DNA of 64,000 bases from a bacterium D16-56 (GCA_003611875.1 RAYY01000007.1:99837-163836), one strand, 5' to 3'; counted from the first letter of the stretch, positions 50,358-60,242 are shown. Program-made: numbers and translations. Notes: generated by a model from the letters alone, not told the origin.

Positions 50358-50388
50358 CACCCTCTGACACCTGACATGCCAGAGGGTG
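50358..50388 (-). terminator. Terminator of the S1-SAS-GDPD-dtd-aroE operon
   Basis: CACCCTCTG ... CAGAGGGTG stem with a T-rich stretch following on the minus strand, 19 nt after the aroE stop. Confidence 0.8.
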
Positions 50389-50406
50389 TTCCTCTTTCTC
50401 TCCCTT

Positions 50407-51273
50407 TTATTCGCGAAAATACCGTTCCATAACCTCCCCTGCCGGCATTTCCTTCCCAGTGAACAGCTTAAAAGCCTCAGCACCCTGCCACAGCAGCATC
50501 CCGATTCCCGGAACCGTCCTGCAGCCTGCTTCCTTTGCCTCCACGATCAGCCTGGTCTCCCTTGGGTTATACACCACATCCGTCACTGCCAGACCTTTAT
50601 GGAAAATACTCCTGTCCTCAATCAGCGTCTCCCCGTCCCCAGGCTTCATTCCCACCCTGGTTCCATTGGTAAAAATATCACTTTCTCTAATCTCGTGATA
50701 AAATCTTTCTTTATCTGCCAGATCATAAAGCTCCACCTTACACCCAGGCACATTTCTATGGATTTTCTCCACTGTTTTTACCGCATTTTCCCAAAAATCA
50801 TCCCTGATGGCAAAGATCGACATTTCCTGCATACCCTCCAAGGCCGCAGTAATTTCAATGGCTGTAGCTGCGCCCCCGGATCCTGCAATGGTCATTTTTT
50901 TGCCCTTCATTTCCACCCCGTTCTCCCGGCAGTTGCGCACCCATCCATAGCCATCCGTATTATACCCAACAAACCTTGTCTTGTCCTTCACTACCGTATT
51001 CACTGCCCCGATCAGCTCTGCTGCCTTTGAAAGCTCGTCACAGCACACGGCGGCAGCCGTCTTACAGGGCATGGTCACATTAAATCCCATCACATTAAGA
51101 AGGCGCAGGGCCTCAAAAGCCGCCCGCGTTTCCTCCTCCTTCACGTCAAAAGCCAAATAAGCCCCGTCCACTCCCATTTTCTGGCAGCTATAATTCTGCA
51201 TAGCCGGGGACCCGGAATGTCCCACCGGGCTTCCAATCAAAGCCAGCAGCCTGGTATGTCCGCTGATCTCCAT
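50407..51273 (-). CDS. aroE: Shikimate dehydrogenase
   Basis: A 288-residue NAD(P)-dependent enzyme that reduces 3-dehydroshikimate in aromatic amino acid synthesis. Motifs: G-S-P-V-G-H-S-G-S-P, N-V-T-M-P-C-K with catalytic Lys, G-A-V-N-T-V, N-T-D-G-Y-G-W, nucleotide loop G-S-G-G-A-A-T and G-x-G-M-L-L-W-Q-G-A. A YdiB-type quinate/shikimate dehydrogenase is the alternative, since no other aro genes are nearby. AAGGAGGAG precedes ATG 51273. Last gene of its operon. Confidence 0.92.
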   Translation of the reverse strand: MEISGHTRLLALIGSPVGHSGSPAMQNYSCQKMGVDGAYLAFDVKEEETRAAFEALRLLNVMGFNVTMPCKTAAAVCCDELSKAAELIGAVNTVVKDKTRFVGYNTDGYGWVRNCRENGVEMKGKKMTIAGSGGAATAIEITAALEGMQEMSIFAIRDDFWENAVKTVEKIHRNVPGCKVELYDLADKERFYHEIRESDIFTNGTRVGMKPGDGETLIEDRSIFHKGLAVTDVVYNPRETRLIVEAKEAGCRTVPGIGMLLWQGAEAFKLFTGKEMPAGEVMERYFRE

Positions 51274-51354
51274 CTCCTGCTCCTCCTTCTTTTAATCCGT
51301 CCGCATTGTAATCGTACATCCATACCCTATAATGACCGGATTCTTCCCTTCTCA

Positions 51355-51813
51355 TCACCGGCAGATCCCCTTCTCATCCCCCTCCAGCATCAAGGTAAAA
51401 GGCCCGTCATTAACCAGCTCCACCTTCATATCTGCCCCAAAGCTTCCGCACTCCACCTTCCCTGCAAAGGTTCTGCATTGCGCTGTAAAATACTCATACA
51501 ACATGTTCGCCTTCTTAGGGTCCCCTGCCTTTACAAAGCTGGGACGATTCCCCTTATGACAATCTGCATATAAAGTAAACTGGCTGACTACCAGAATTTC
51601 TCCTCCCACATCAGCCAGGGACAGATTGGTCTTTCCATTCTCATCCTGAAAAATTCTCAGTTTACAGATCTTATCTGCCATCCGGTCCGCCGCAGCCTCT
51701 GTATCGGTCTCTGCCACCCCCAGCAAAATCAAAAATCCCTTTCCGATTTCTCCAATAACCTCTCCTTCCACTCTCACACTGGCTTGAGATACTCTCTGTA
51801 CCACTGCTCTCAC
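51355..51813 (-). CDS. dtd: D-aminoacyl-tRNA deacylase
   Basis: A 152-residue proofreading enzyme that removes D-amino acids (and glycine from tRNA-Ala) from tRNA. Features: M-R-A-V-V-Q-R-V at the start, S-Q-F-T-L-Y-A-D and a C-terminal D-G-P-F-T-L motif in place of the usual N-G-P-V-T. The start is GTG at 51813, 9 nt after GGAGG. Fourth gene of the operon, 42 nt after the GDPD gene; a partner of rel-type genes in many Firmicutes. Confidence 0.95.
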   Translation of the reverse strand: MRAVVQRVSQASVRVEGEVIGEIGKGFLILLGVAETDTEAAADRMADKICKLRIFQDENGKTNLSLADVGGEILVVSQFTLYADCHKGNRPSFVKAGDPKKANMLYEYFTAQCRTFAGKVECGSFGADMKVELVNDGPFTLMLEGDEKGICR

Positions 51814-51855
51814 AATCCCAATCCTCCTCTATGCAATGAAACACGCCGCTCTGTC

Positions 51856-53658
51856 TTATCGGAACACCATCTTCAGATACTCCACCAATGTCTCTGTGGC
51901 TTCCTCCCGGTACACGATTTCTCTGGTCAGCACCGGATAATCCGTAATCATATTATCTACTCCCAGAAGCCGGAGCCTTTCCATCTCACTCTTGGTATTG
52001 ACTGTCCACACATGAACCCTCATACCTCTCTCATGAGTACGCTCCACTACCTGTCTGTTGACAAAGCTGGCCCGAATACTGATAAAATCCACTATATCAT
52101 TAAAATAAAGGTCTCCATAAGCTGCTGACAGAATATACCCGGTGCGCAGCTCCGGCGATGCCTGCTTCATTCGCTCCAGGTAGTTTATGCTGGTGGAAGA
52201 CACAACACACTGCTCCTCCATGCCCCACTCCCGAATCAGCTCCACAACCAGCTCCGGAAGCATACTGTCCTGTCCTACGTTTTTCACCTCGATATTCAGG
52301 TTGATCTTTCCCCTGCAGAACTCCAGCACCTGCTCCAGACACGGAATCGGTTCTCCTGCAAACTCCGGGGAAAACCAGCCGCCCACCTCCAGACCCTGCA
52401 GCTCCTCCCACGTCATAGAAGCAATGGTCCGGTTCACCCCTGCCACTCTTTTTAATGTGGTGTCATGTCCCAGCACCGCCACTCCGTCTTTTGTCAGCTG
52501 TACATCCAATTCCACAAAATCCGCCATGTCCTCTATAGCCGCCTCAATGGCCGCTATGGTATTTTCAGGCGCCCTTTTTGAACTGCCTCGATGAGCCGTA
52601 ATCCGCGTCTCAAAAAATATATCATCTGATATGGCAAACCCATGATAAACCATATCAAGAATACATAAAAGCGCCGCTGCTGCAATCATCGACGCCATCA
52701 CTGCCACTCTCATCTTCACTGCAGGATGTCTGGAAAGCTCCATGTCTTGATGCGGCTTTTCTGGATTCTTAGGATCCCCGTAAGTGCAATACATTGCTCC
52801 TAAAGCCCCATAATCTGCCACAACCAAAAAAATCCCGCCCAAAAACAGCATTCCCTGCTCAATCCGCTCTGTCACCATCAAAAGCACTGCCATGGCAAGA
52901 TTTTTCTGAGCATACAGAACCACAGACACGGCAGCAGCAAACACTGCCAAAAGATATACCATTATCACAGCAAATGATACAGCCAGGTTGCACATTACCA
53001 AAAATGCTACAATCTTCCCCCTATGCTCCTGCACAATCCTCTGGCTGTTTTTCCGCGCCTGGAAAAATTTCTGCCGGCTTGCCATACATCCATATAAAAC
53101 AAAAACGGCAGGAAGCGATGCCAAGGTACACAGAGCCAGAAAAAAAACGACTGCCCACGGCACCCATCCGATTCCCATCATTTCCTTAATCACAAAATTT
53201 ACAGGGCGAATATGAGAAAGGCATCTGCCCACAGGAAGCAGATTCACCACAAGAAAATGAGCAGCCAGCACCAGGCAAAGTCTCCAGTTTTTCCTGTAAA
53301 TTTCCTTCGCCGCCTTATGCAGCCCGCCCCAAAAAATACGAAAGGGGGTCAGCGTCTGTTCACAGGCCGACCCCCAAAAGGCTGTGACCAGCCCGGCGCA
53401 CTCCAGTAAAACAAGCAAAAATCCCGCTATGCCGATCAAAAGAAGCGCCGGTATGGTCCACGGACGCACCAGAAAATCTCCAAAATTAGATGCTGTCAGA
53501 TAGCTGTATCCTGCCATTGTAAGCGACCACCGCAGAATCCGGTTTGCCAGACGCAGATATACCGGCAGCATAATTCCTCGATACAAAAGCTCAAACAAAA
53601 GAACATTTCCCAGATTCTGCCGAACCATCTGCCATGTTTCTTTTGTTAACGCCTTCAT
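51856..53658 (-). CDS. Membrane glycerophosphodiester phosphodiesterase
   Basis: A 600-residue protein. The first ~340 residues hold about eight transmembrane helices of the GPDPase membrane-domain type; the C-terminal ~250 residues are a GDPD catalytic barrel with T-A-H-R-G-S, P-E-N-T, V-E-L-D-V-Q-L-T-K-D and G-H-D. It cleaves glycerophosphodiesters or related lipid headgroups, with the active site probably outside the cell. ATG 53658 is 8 nt after the stop of the alarmone synthetase gene; an upstream in-frame ATG would overlap that gene by 32 nt and is less likely. Confidence 0.9.
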   Translation of the reverse strand: MKALTKETWQMVRQNLGNVLLFELLYRGIMLPVYLRLANRILRWSLTMAGYSYLTASNFGDFLVRPWTIPALLLIGIAGFLLVLLECAGLVTAFWGSACEQTLTPFRIFWGGLHKAAKEIYRKNWRLCLVLAAHFLVVNLLPVGRCLSHIRPVNFVIKEMMGIGWVPWAVVFFLALCTLASLPAVFVLYGCMASRQKFFQARKNSQRIVQEHRGKIVAFLVMCNLAVSFAVIMVYLLAVFAAAVSVVLYAQKNLAMAVLLMVTERIEQGMLFLGGIFLVVADYGALGAMYCTYGDPKNPEKPHQDMELSRHPAVKMRVAVMASMIAAAALLCILDMVYHGFAISDDIFFETRITAHRGSSKRAPENTIAAIEAAIEDMADFVELDVQLTKDGVAVLGHDTTLKRVAGVNRTIASMTWEELQGLEVGGWFSPEFAGEPIPCLEQVLEFCRGKINLNIEVKNVGQDSMLPELVVELIREWGMEEQCVVSSTSINYLERMKQASPELRTGYILSAAYGDLYFNDIVDFISIRASFVNRQVVERTHERGMRVHVWTVNTKSEMERLRLLGVDNMITDYPVLTREIVYREEATETLVEYLKMVFR

Positions 53659-53665
53659 TGTAACT

Positions 53666-54328
53666 TCACTCTTTCTGCTCCTCCCCCAGCGATGCAATCA
53701 TTTGATTCAGAGAAAACATTTTATCGTCCAGCATATCCACTACAGCCGCACATGCCTTCAGCTCTGCCTGCACGCTTGCAGGGGCGTTTCCTTCAAATTT
53801 GTAATATATCTTGTGTTCCAGACTCGCCCAAAAATCCATTGCCACCGTTCGGATCTGAATCTCCACCTTGGTTTCTGCCGGCCCCTGGCTTAAATAGATA
53901 GGTATAGTAGCAACCATATGGTAGCTTTTGTACCCATTAGGCTTGGGATTCCTAATATAATCCTTTACGTGAAGAATCGTCACATCGCTTTGCCTTGCAA
54001 TCATATCCGCAATCTGATAAATGTCCTGGGTATAAGAACATATGATCCGGATTCCGGCAATATCATTGAGCCTTTCCACCATATTCTGAATGGTGACATC
54101 ATGCCCCGCCCGCTTCAGCTTCTTAACAATGCTGCTGGGCGTTTTTAAACGGGATTTAATGTGCTCAATGGGTGTATGGCCATAAATGTGAACAAATTCA
54201 CTGTTCAGGATCTCAATCTTGGTGTTGATTTCCTTCAGCGCGGAATCATACAAAAACATGATGGATTTCCACTGGTCGATCTGGCTGTGGTTATTGGAAA
54301 CCTTTGATACCTGTTTGCTGTTATCCAT
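53666..54328 (-). CDS. Small alarmone synthetase, (p)ppGpp synthetase (RelQ/RelP-like)
   Basis: A 220-residue single-domain RelA/SpoT-type synthetase that makes (p)ppGpp from ATP and GDP/GTP. Motifs: I-K-S-R-L-K-T-P-S-S-I, D-I-A-G-I-R-I, N-P-K-P-N-G-Y-K-S-Y-H and E-I-Q-I-R-T. It lacks the hydrolase, TGS and ACT domains of long Rel. The start is 3 nt after the S1-like gene stop, showing tight coupling of a translation-linked protein and an alarmone enzyme. Confidence 0.93.
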   Translation of the reverse strand: MDNSKQVSKVSNNHSQIDQWKSIMFLYDSALKEINTKIEILNSEFVHIYGHTPIEHIKSRLKTPSSIVKKLKRAGHDVTIQNMVERLNDIAGIRIICSYTQDIYQIADMIARQSDVTILHVKDYIRNPKPNGYKSYHMVATIPIYLSQGPAETKVEIQIRTVAMDFWASLEHKIYYKFEGNAPASVQAELKACAAVVDMLDDKMFSLNQMIASLGEEQKE

Positions 54329-54331
54329 ACA

Positions 54332-55201
54332 TTAAAGCTTAATATCCTTTAACAAGGAAGCAAGTCCTGTGGTGGCAGCTCCGGACTCCTTGTAATGAAA
54401 TACTTCTTCCTTCGTCTCCTCTCCCTGCTCTAAAGCTTTCATGCTCAGGCTGATACGCCCGTCACCTGCGCCAATTACCTTGACCTTAACCTTCTGTCCT
54501 TCCTTCAGCACTACGCCCGGATTCTTAATACGCTGTGTGCTGATCTGAGACACATGCAAAAGTCCGGTTACTCCGGTCTCCAGATCTACGAACGCGCCGT
54601 AATCCTTGATGCTGTCTACCGTGCCCTCCAGCACAGCGCCTACCTTGACTGCAGACATCTTTTCCGCCTTCTCGGCCGCCTCTTTTTCCTTCATTACCAC
54701 TCTTGCTGAAAGAACCAGCTTCTTGCGCTCCGGTTCCACGGTAATCGGTACCACCTCCAAATACTTGCCTACATAATCCTCCAGCTTTTCGACATACTTG
54801 GTGGAAATGTGGGACGCAGGAATAAAGCCTTGAATCTCATCAATATAAGCCACTACCCCGGACTTAACCACTTCCTTGACCTTAACCTTAGAAACAGTCT
54901 TATCCCGCATCATATCCAGAAGATTTGCCCACTTCTGTGCATCCGGCCCCTCCTGCTCCTGATAGTCATTGCGGCGCTGATCAAATTCTTTATAAGAAGC
55001 CTCCAGCTCATTGGCAAAATCTGCCATAGTTTCTTCTTTTGCCTTCTTGTCTTCACCTGCTTTTTCCGTTTCTGCCTTAACCGGCTCTGCTGCAGGCTCC
55101 GCAGCATTTACCGCCTCCGCCTCTGCGGCTTTCGGCTCAGCGGTCACAGCCTCTATGGCCTCTGCCGCATTTACTTCTGTGTTCTTTACTTCTTCATTCA
55201 T
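54332..55201 (-). CDS. S1-domain RNA-binding protein (ribosomal protein S1-like)
   Basis: A 289-residue protein. An acidic, Ala/Glu-rich N-terminal tail (about 1-60) is followed by a helical segment and two S1 OB-fold domains (about 102-172 and 188-258, the second with D-Y-G-A-F-V-D-L-E and G-L-L-H-V-S-Q-I). It is shorter than classical S1 (four to six repeats) and likely aids mRNA binding or acts as a general RNA-binding factor. AAGGAG lies 9 nt before ATG 55201. First gene of the operon with the alarmone synthetase. Confidence 0.9.
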   Translation of the reverse strand: MNEEVKNTEVNAAEAIEAVTAEPKAAEAEAVNAAEPAAEPVKAETEKAGEDKKAKEETMADFANELEASYKEFDQRRNDYQEQEGPDAQKWANLLDMMRDKTVSKVKVKEVVKSGVVAYIDEIQGFIPASHISTKYVEKLEDYVGKYLEVVPITVEPERKKLVLSARVVMKEKEAAEKAEKMSAVKVGAVLEGTVDSIKDYGAFVDLETGVTGLLHVSQISTQRIKNPGVVLKEGQKVKVKVIGAGDGRISLSMKALEQGEETKEEVFHYKESGAATTGLASLLKDIKL

Positions 55202-55425
55202 TGTACAACACTCCTTTACTCTGCCTCATTACCGGATTAAAGGAACCAACGCTCCGGCTGCTACGAAGACTTTACCACATTTTCGCATATTTTTCTATAG
55301 TTTTCTTCGGAAAAATGTGTTATACTCTGTACGGTTTCCTAAAACAGACCTTTTTCTGCGCTTAAAGCAGATCAGGACTGGAATACACAAACTAATTTTT
55401 AAATCATTAACAGGACAAAAAGCAT

Positions 55426-56175
55426 ATGAAAGACATACTGGATCTGCACACTCACACTATTGCCAGCGGCCATGCCTACAACACACTTTATGAGATGGCA
55501 CAGTCCGCCTCCCAAAAAGGATTGGCACTTTTAGGCGTCACGGAACACGCCCCCCGGATCCCCGGAGCCTGCCACCCTTTTTATTTCATCAATTTTAAGG
55601 TCATTCCCCGGACGCTTTTCGGCATCCGCCTTCTTATGGGCTGCGAGCTGAATATCATTGACCACAGCGGCGCCATTGATTTAGAGCCACGTTACCAGGG
55701 AGAGCTGGACTTTGGCATCGCCAGCATTCATGAGCCCTGCTATGACACAGGCACTATTTCGCAGAACACAGCCGCCTACTTAGGAGCCATGAAGAATCCT
55801 TTGGTACATGTGATCGGCCATCCGGACGACGGACGATTTCCCGTGGACTATGAAACCCTGGTCTGTGCTGCAAAGGAACACCATGTGCTGCTGGAAGTCA
55901 ACAACAGTTCCCTTACCCCTGGGTGCCACCGGAAAAACTCCCATGAAAACCTGATTGTCATGCTGAAATATTGCCGCAAATACCAGGTCCCCATCATCAT
56001 GAACAGTGACGCCCACTGTGAAGTTGACGTTGGAAATCATGCCCGCGCTCACAGCATTTTAGAGGAAGTCCAATTCCCGGAAGCCTTGGTTGTCAACAGC
56101 TCCCTGGAAAAGGCCGCCTCCTTCCTGCCGACCCTTCAAAAGCATCTCGCTTTAGGAGGCACTGACCATGATTAA
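55426..56175 (+). CDS. PHP-domain phosphatase (YcdX-like)
   Basis: A 249-residue metal-dependent phosphatase. It has the PHP motif D-L-H-T-H-T near the N-terminus, then V-T-E-H-A-P, G-C-E-L-N-I, I-A-S-I-H-E, V-I-G-H-P-D and N-S-D-A-H, giving the usual three-metal site. YcdX-type proteins hydrolyse small phosphate esters; the substrate is unknown. It overlaps the LysR gene by 8 nt, so the regulator may respond to the same compound. The ribosome binding site is weak. Confidence 0.9.
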   Translation: MKDILDLHTHTIASGHAYNTLYEMAQSASQKGLALLGVTEHAPRIPGACHPFYFINFKVIPRTLFGIRLLMGCELNIIDHSGAIDLEPRYQGELDFGIASIHEPCYDTGTISQNTAAYLGAMKNPLVHVIGHPDDGRFPVDYETLVCAAKEHHVLLEVNNSSLTPGCHRKNSHENLIVMLKYCRKYQVPIIMNSDAHCEVDVGNHARAHSILEEVQFPEALVVNSSLEKAASFLPTLQKHLALGGTDHD

Positions 56176-57115
56176 TTTTCTGAACCTGGAATACTTTCTT
56201 GTGGCGGCAGAGGAACTGAATTTTACAAAAGCTGCCAAGCAGCTTTACATCTCCCAGCAGTCCCTAAGCAATCACATTTCGAACATGGAAAAGGAATTTG
56301 ATGTGATTTTGTTTAACCGCACGAATCCTTTGACCCTGACCTATGCCGGTCAGGCACTGAAAAAGCGGGCAAGGCAGCTTTTGGCCATGAAAAACGAGAC
56401 CTATCGGGAATTAGCCGACATTAAGGACTTTTCAACCGGAAAGCTCACCATCGGCGTCTCCCACACTCGGGGACGGGTCATCCTTCCGGAAATCCTCCCC
56501 ATATACCGGGAGCAGTTTCCCAACATCGACCTCTGTCTTCTGGAAGGCAATTCCACCGAATTAGACAGCGGACTTCTTCACGGCGATGTGGATCTGATCA
56601 TTGGAATGCTGCCCTTTCGCGTGGAGAATGTAGGCACGGTTCCCATCTGTGAGGAGGAAATCCTTCTGGCAGTATCGGATGCGGTTTTAGAACGCACTTT
56701 CCCCGATCAGGTGGAAGAAATCAAGGCACAGCTTGCCAGCCATACAGACCTGACACTTTTAAGCAGCTGTCCTTTCCTTCTCATTAATGAGGGCAATCGA
56801 GTACGTACCCTTGCCAACGAAATGTTTGCCGATGCTGCAATCACACCACAGATCATACTGGAGACTGAGAATATTGAGACCGTGCTGGCGCTTGCCATAA
56901 AGGGAATGGGAATTACCTTTTACCCCAAAATGTTTATGGCCAGTCACAGAGATATTAATGCTTTTAAGGATAAGGTACGGCAGCATACCTCCATGAATTT
57001 TTACTCCCTGGATTCTCCCAAAGCCCATGGAACCCTGGGAATCGGCTTTCATAAAGGACACTATATGTCCCAGGCTGCACGGGAATTTATCCGCATTGCA
57101 AAAGAGGTTCTGTAA
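56168..57115 (+). CDS. LysR family transcriptional regulator
   Basis: A 315-residue LysR-type regulator. The N-terminal winged helix (about 1-60) has the A-A-E-E-L-N-F-T-K-A-A-K-Q-L-Y-I-S-Q-Q-S-L-type sequence; the effector-binding domain follows from ~90 (G-K-L-T-I-G-V-S-H). The AGGAGG site lies inside the end of the PHP gene. It is probably co-transcribed with the phosphatase and ends at a strong terminator. Target genes are not evident; no divergent partner exists. Confidence 0.93.
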   Translation: MINFLNLEYFLVAAEELNFTKAAKQLYISQQSLSNHISNMEKEFDVILFNRTNPLTLTYAGQALKKRARQLLAMKNETYRELADIKDFSTGKLTIGVSHTRGRVILPEILPIYREQFPNIDLCLLEGNSTELDSGLLHGDVDLIIGMLPFRVENVGTVPICEEEILLAVSDAVLERTFPDQVEEIKAQLASHTDLTLLSSCPFLLINEGNRVRTLANEMFADAAITPQIILETENIETVLALAIKGMGITFYPKMFMASHRDINAFKDKVRQHTSMNFYSLDSPKAHGTLGIGFHKGHYMSQAAREFIRIAKEVL

Positions 57116-57120
57116 ATTGC

Positions 57121-57157
57121 GAAAAAAGGAAATGGTTTCCTATCCATTTCCTTTTTT
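57121..57157 (+). terminator. Terminator after the LysR gene
   Basis: AAAAAAGGAAATGG ... CCATTTCCTTTTTT stem starting 7 nt after the stop. Confidence 0.9.
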
Positions 57158-57212
57158 GCAGCCATTCTGTCTTATTCCTCAATCTCCCTCCAATTAGCTC
57201 CGTCACGTTTTA

Positions 57213-58655
57213 TCATTTCAGAATCCCGCCAAGCAGTTGAGACTGCCGTTTCGTAAGAGCATCTGCATTATTCAGGAAAATCACGTCCTGCACCTTATTT
57301 TCCTTTACAAAATCAATCAGATTATCCTCATAATACCGGTAATCCACTACATAAACCATCTGATAATGGTCCACCAAAAACGGTACGAAAGCATTCCCAT
57401 AGGACTCCTTGATGATCACACAGGACGAGCCGTCTGTAATGTCCGGATTATTGATCCAGGAAAAGGGATTATCCCCTCCAATGAAACAACTGTACTTGAC
57501 TCCCGGTGCATAGGCACTTACATCGTTAATAATATTCCACTTCTTTTCCTCGCCGCCTTTTTCAAGATACCGGATCACGTTGGTACCCTTGGGTACATAA
57601 GCCGTAATCGTATCAGCATTATTCTTCAGAATCTCCGACTGATTACTGAAGGAATAAAAGCTCCCGACAAAATGATCAAATACCTTTGTCTCATACTCCT
57701 CCAGCCCATTTGGTTCAAACCCCTTTGCCTTTGCAAATTCCAAATACCCATAATAAGCTCCCAGAGCGGTCCAATGATGGTCCGTGTTGTAGTAAATGTA
57801 CTCTGCATTATGCTTCTTCAAAGTATCAAAAACCGGCACCTTTTTTACACTGCTGTCAATCTGGCCATACACATAATCAAACACTTTATTTTGAGGAGAG
57901 CTTTTTAAGGATTCCTGAATCGTCTCATCCAGGCACACGCTGACTGCCGTAGGTACAAGCATGTCATATACCTGGGCTGTACCTTGAAGCTTTCTTGCCG
58001 CCTCATTAATGGCAGCCGCATACAAATCAGCTCCCTCCCGGTTGAAATAATAAAGCTCAAAGCCCTTTCCATCCGCAATATATACGGTTCCTGCCACCTC
58101 AGGCTCCGTGTGAATTGTCGCATCCGGCAGCTGCTCCTGTCCTGCCTGAGCCGCCATCTGAGCCGCCTCCGCCGCCACACCGGCAATGGAGCCGTCTCCT
58201 ATTTCTTCACGCTGTCCGTCAGCCAGGCTCTCCCTCGAGAAATCGGCGCTCTCATCCTCCTGCTCCTCTGGCATTGTATCCACTGCTGCTGGAGGAGCCC
58301 CTGCCTCTGGAATTTCATCAGCCTCAGCAATCGCTCCATAAAGCTGCTGAGTCTTTATCCCATAAAACTCCTTCACCTTGGAATTGACCGAAAGCAGTGT
58401 CTCACGAAAAGGAAAGGTATCTGCATACCACAATGTGATCTGGCTGAAATACTCACCATTTAAAAAGCTGTCCAGGTGAAACTCCGGGAACCGCTCCAAC
58501 TCTCTCTTTTCCACATCAGATACCTTGGGTCTTAAAGGAATGGACAGTCCCAATAGAAACAGAACCAAAAGCACAATAACAAAAAGATAAACCGTAGCTT
58601 TATCACGGCGTTTCAAAAGCTTTCGTATTTGAAGCTTCATATGATGTTTTCTCAT
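57213..58655 (-). CDS. DHHW family protein, partner of a MBOAT O-acyltransferase
   Basis: A 480-residue protein anchored by one N-terminal transmembrane helix (about 20-42), with the rest outside the cell. It has an SGNH-like fold of the AlgJ/DHHW type with the family motif T-D-H-H-W-T (around residue 290). A disordered acidic insert (about 108-185) separates the early conserved part from the catalytic half. Such proteins work with an MBOAT to O-acetylate surface polysaccharides. It starts 17 nt after the MBOAT stop. The polymer is unknown; no glycan synthesis genes are beside it. Confidence 0.88.
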   Translation of the reverse strand: MRKHHMKLQIRKLLKRRDKATVYLFVIVLLVLFLLGLSIPLRPKVSDVEKRELERFPEFHLDSFLNGEYFSQITLWYADTFPFRETLLSVNSKVKEFYGIKTQQLYGAIAEADEIPEAGAPPAAVDTMPEEQEDESADFSRESLADGQREEIGDGSIAGVAAEAAQMAAQAGQEQLPDATIHTEPEVAGTVYIADGKGFELYYFNREGADLYAAAINEAARKLQGTAQVYDMLVPTAVSVCLDETIQESLKSSPQNKVFDYVYGQIDSSVKKVPVFDTLKKHNAEYIYYNTDHHWTALGAYYGYLEFAKAKGFEPNGLEEYETKVFDHFVGSFYSFSNQSEILKNNADTITAYVPKGTNVIRYLEKGGEEKKWNIINDVSAYAPGVKYSCFIGGDNPFSWINNPDITDGSSCVIIKESYGNAFVPFLVDHYQMVYVVDYRYYEDNLIDFVKENKVQDVIFLNNADALTKRQSQLLGGILK

Positions 58656-58672
58656 ATATTTTCAGATCCCTT

Positions 58673-60109
58673 CTAAAACTGGAAATATAAAAACGGATTA
58701 TAGCTGTTGCCGACCAATGCCAGTACTGACAGTCCCCACAAAAACACCATCAGCACAACCTGTCCCACATAAACGGGATAGGCCAGACGGCTGCGCCGGG
58801 AATGCCATAGAAGCAGAGCCTCTCTTCCTGCCTTAAACAACGGCGTACAGGCAAGAACTGCAAAAATCATAAAGAACAGATTATTTTTCAAAATAATCTC
58901 TGTGTGGATATTCATGAATCCGTTTCCATTTTTCCCAAGCATCCCCTTTAATATCACAAAAATATTGCCCATATTTTCAGACCGGAACAAAATCCATCCA
59001 AAAAAAACTACAATCAGAGCATAAATATGGCCGAATATGGATGGTATCTTCTCTAACAGCTTCCCTAAGAAAGCTCTTTCCATCAAAAGAAATACAAAAA
59101 AATACAATCCCCACAATACATAGTTCCAGCTTGCCCCGTGCCAAAATCCTGTAAGCAGCCAAACCACAAAAAGATTTCTTACATTTTTCAGCTTACTGCA
59201 GCGGCTTCCTCCCAGAGGGATATATACATAATCCCGAAAAAAAGTACTTAAGGTTATATGCCATCTTCTCCAGAAATCCTTGATTGACACTGCCATATAA
59301 GGATAATTAAAATTCTCTTCATAATGAAGACCGATCATCTGTCCCATACCAATCGCCATATCAGAATATGCGGAAAAATCCAGATAGATCTGAAGCATAT
59401 ACATCAGCATCCCCACCCACAAGCCTGCCGCCGGAATCCCTGCCAGCTCCTGGGCTGATGCCGGAAGAAGGGAATCTGCTATGGACGCACAGCTATTGGC
59501 CAGCACAGCCTTCTTCGCCAACCCCACAAAAAAACGACGGATTCCGCTTCCAATGGAAGGAAGCCTGGCTGAGCGGTTCTCCAGTTCTTTGGCCACATAT
59601 TCATATCGGACAATGGGACCTGCAATACACTGATGGAACAGCCCTGCATAAAGCAGAAGCATCCAATACTTTTTCTGCGCTTCTACCTCTCCTCTGTACA
59701 CATCCACCACATACGAAAGAAGCTGAAAGGTATAAAACGAAATACCAATCGGAAGCACGATCTGAGGAACCACCGACGGCACATGGATCAAGGCTTGAAC
59801 ATTGCTTAAAAAAAAGGTCAAATATTTGAAAATCCCAAGAATCGCCGCAAGACCCACACAGCCTGCTGTAAGCCACTGCATTCTTTTTTTCTTATTTCTT
59901 TTGTATTGCTGGATCCTAAGCGCCGAAAACCACGCAATTCCTACCATCCCCATCAGCAAAAGCAGATATTTAGGTCCGCCCCAGGAATAAAAGATAAGAG
60001 AAAAAATCAGCATCTCAACATTCTTTGCTTTTATATTCGGCATTAAACAATAAAAAAACAGATTAAGCGGTAAAAAAAACAATATAAAAAACAGGCTGGA
60101 AAAAACCAT
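58673..60109 (-). CDS. MBOAT family O-acyltransferase (AlgI/DltB-like)
   Basis: A 478-residue membrane enzyme with about eleven helices. It shows the AlgI-type features L-P-I-G-I-S-F-Y-T-F-Q, the D-F-W-R-R-W-H-I-T-L-S motif and the catalytic His in G-F-W-H-G-A-S-W-N-Y. It should move acetyl groups across the membrane for transfer to a surface polymer by the DHHW partner. ATG 60109 has a GGGGGA site and matches the typical M-V-F-S-S-L-F-F start; a TTG 15 codons upstream is less likely. Confidence 0.92.
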   Translation of the reverse strand: MVFSSLFFILFFLPLNLFFYCLMPNIKAKNVEMLIFSLIFYSWGGPKYLLLLMGMVGIAWFSALRIQQYKRNKKKRMQWLTAGCVGLAAILGIFKYLTFFLSNVQALIHVPSVVPQIVLPIGISFYTFQLLSYVVDVYRGEVEAQKKYWMLLLYAGLFHQCIAGPIVRYEYVAKELENRSARLPSIGSGIRRFFVGLAKKAVLANSCASIADSLLPASAQELAGIPAAGLWVGMLMYMLQIYLDFSAYSDMAIGMGQMIGLHYEENFNYPYMAVSIKDFWRRWHITLSTFFRDYVYIPLGGSRCSKLKNVRNLFVVWLLTGFWHGASWNYVLWGLYFFVFLLMERAFLGKLLEKIPSIFGHIYALIVVFFGWILFRSENMGNIFVILKGMLGKNGNGFMNIHTEIILKNNLFFMIFAVLACTPLFKAGREALLLWHSRRSRLAYPVYVGQVVLMVFLWGLSVLALVGNSYNPFLYFQF

Positions 60110-60242
60110 GAGCCATATCCCCCATTCCTCTATCTTCTTCGTATAAAAAGTCAAAAAGTCATCCCTTTACAGGCTTCTTACATTATACACAGATACTGCT
60201 ATTATTTCCAGAGTTTTTTATGGAAGAAACCTATTTTCATCC

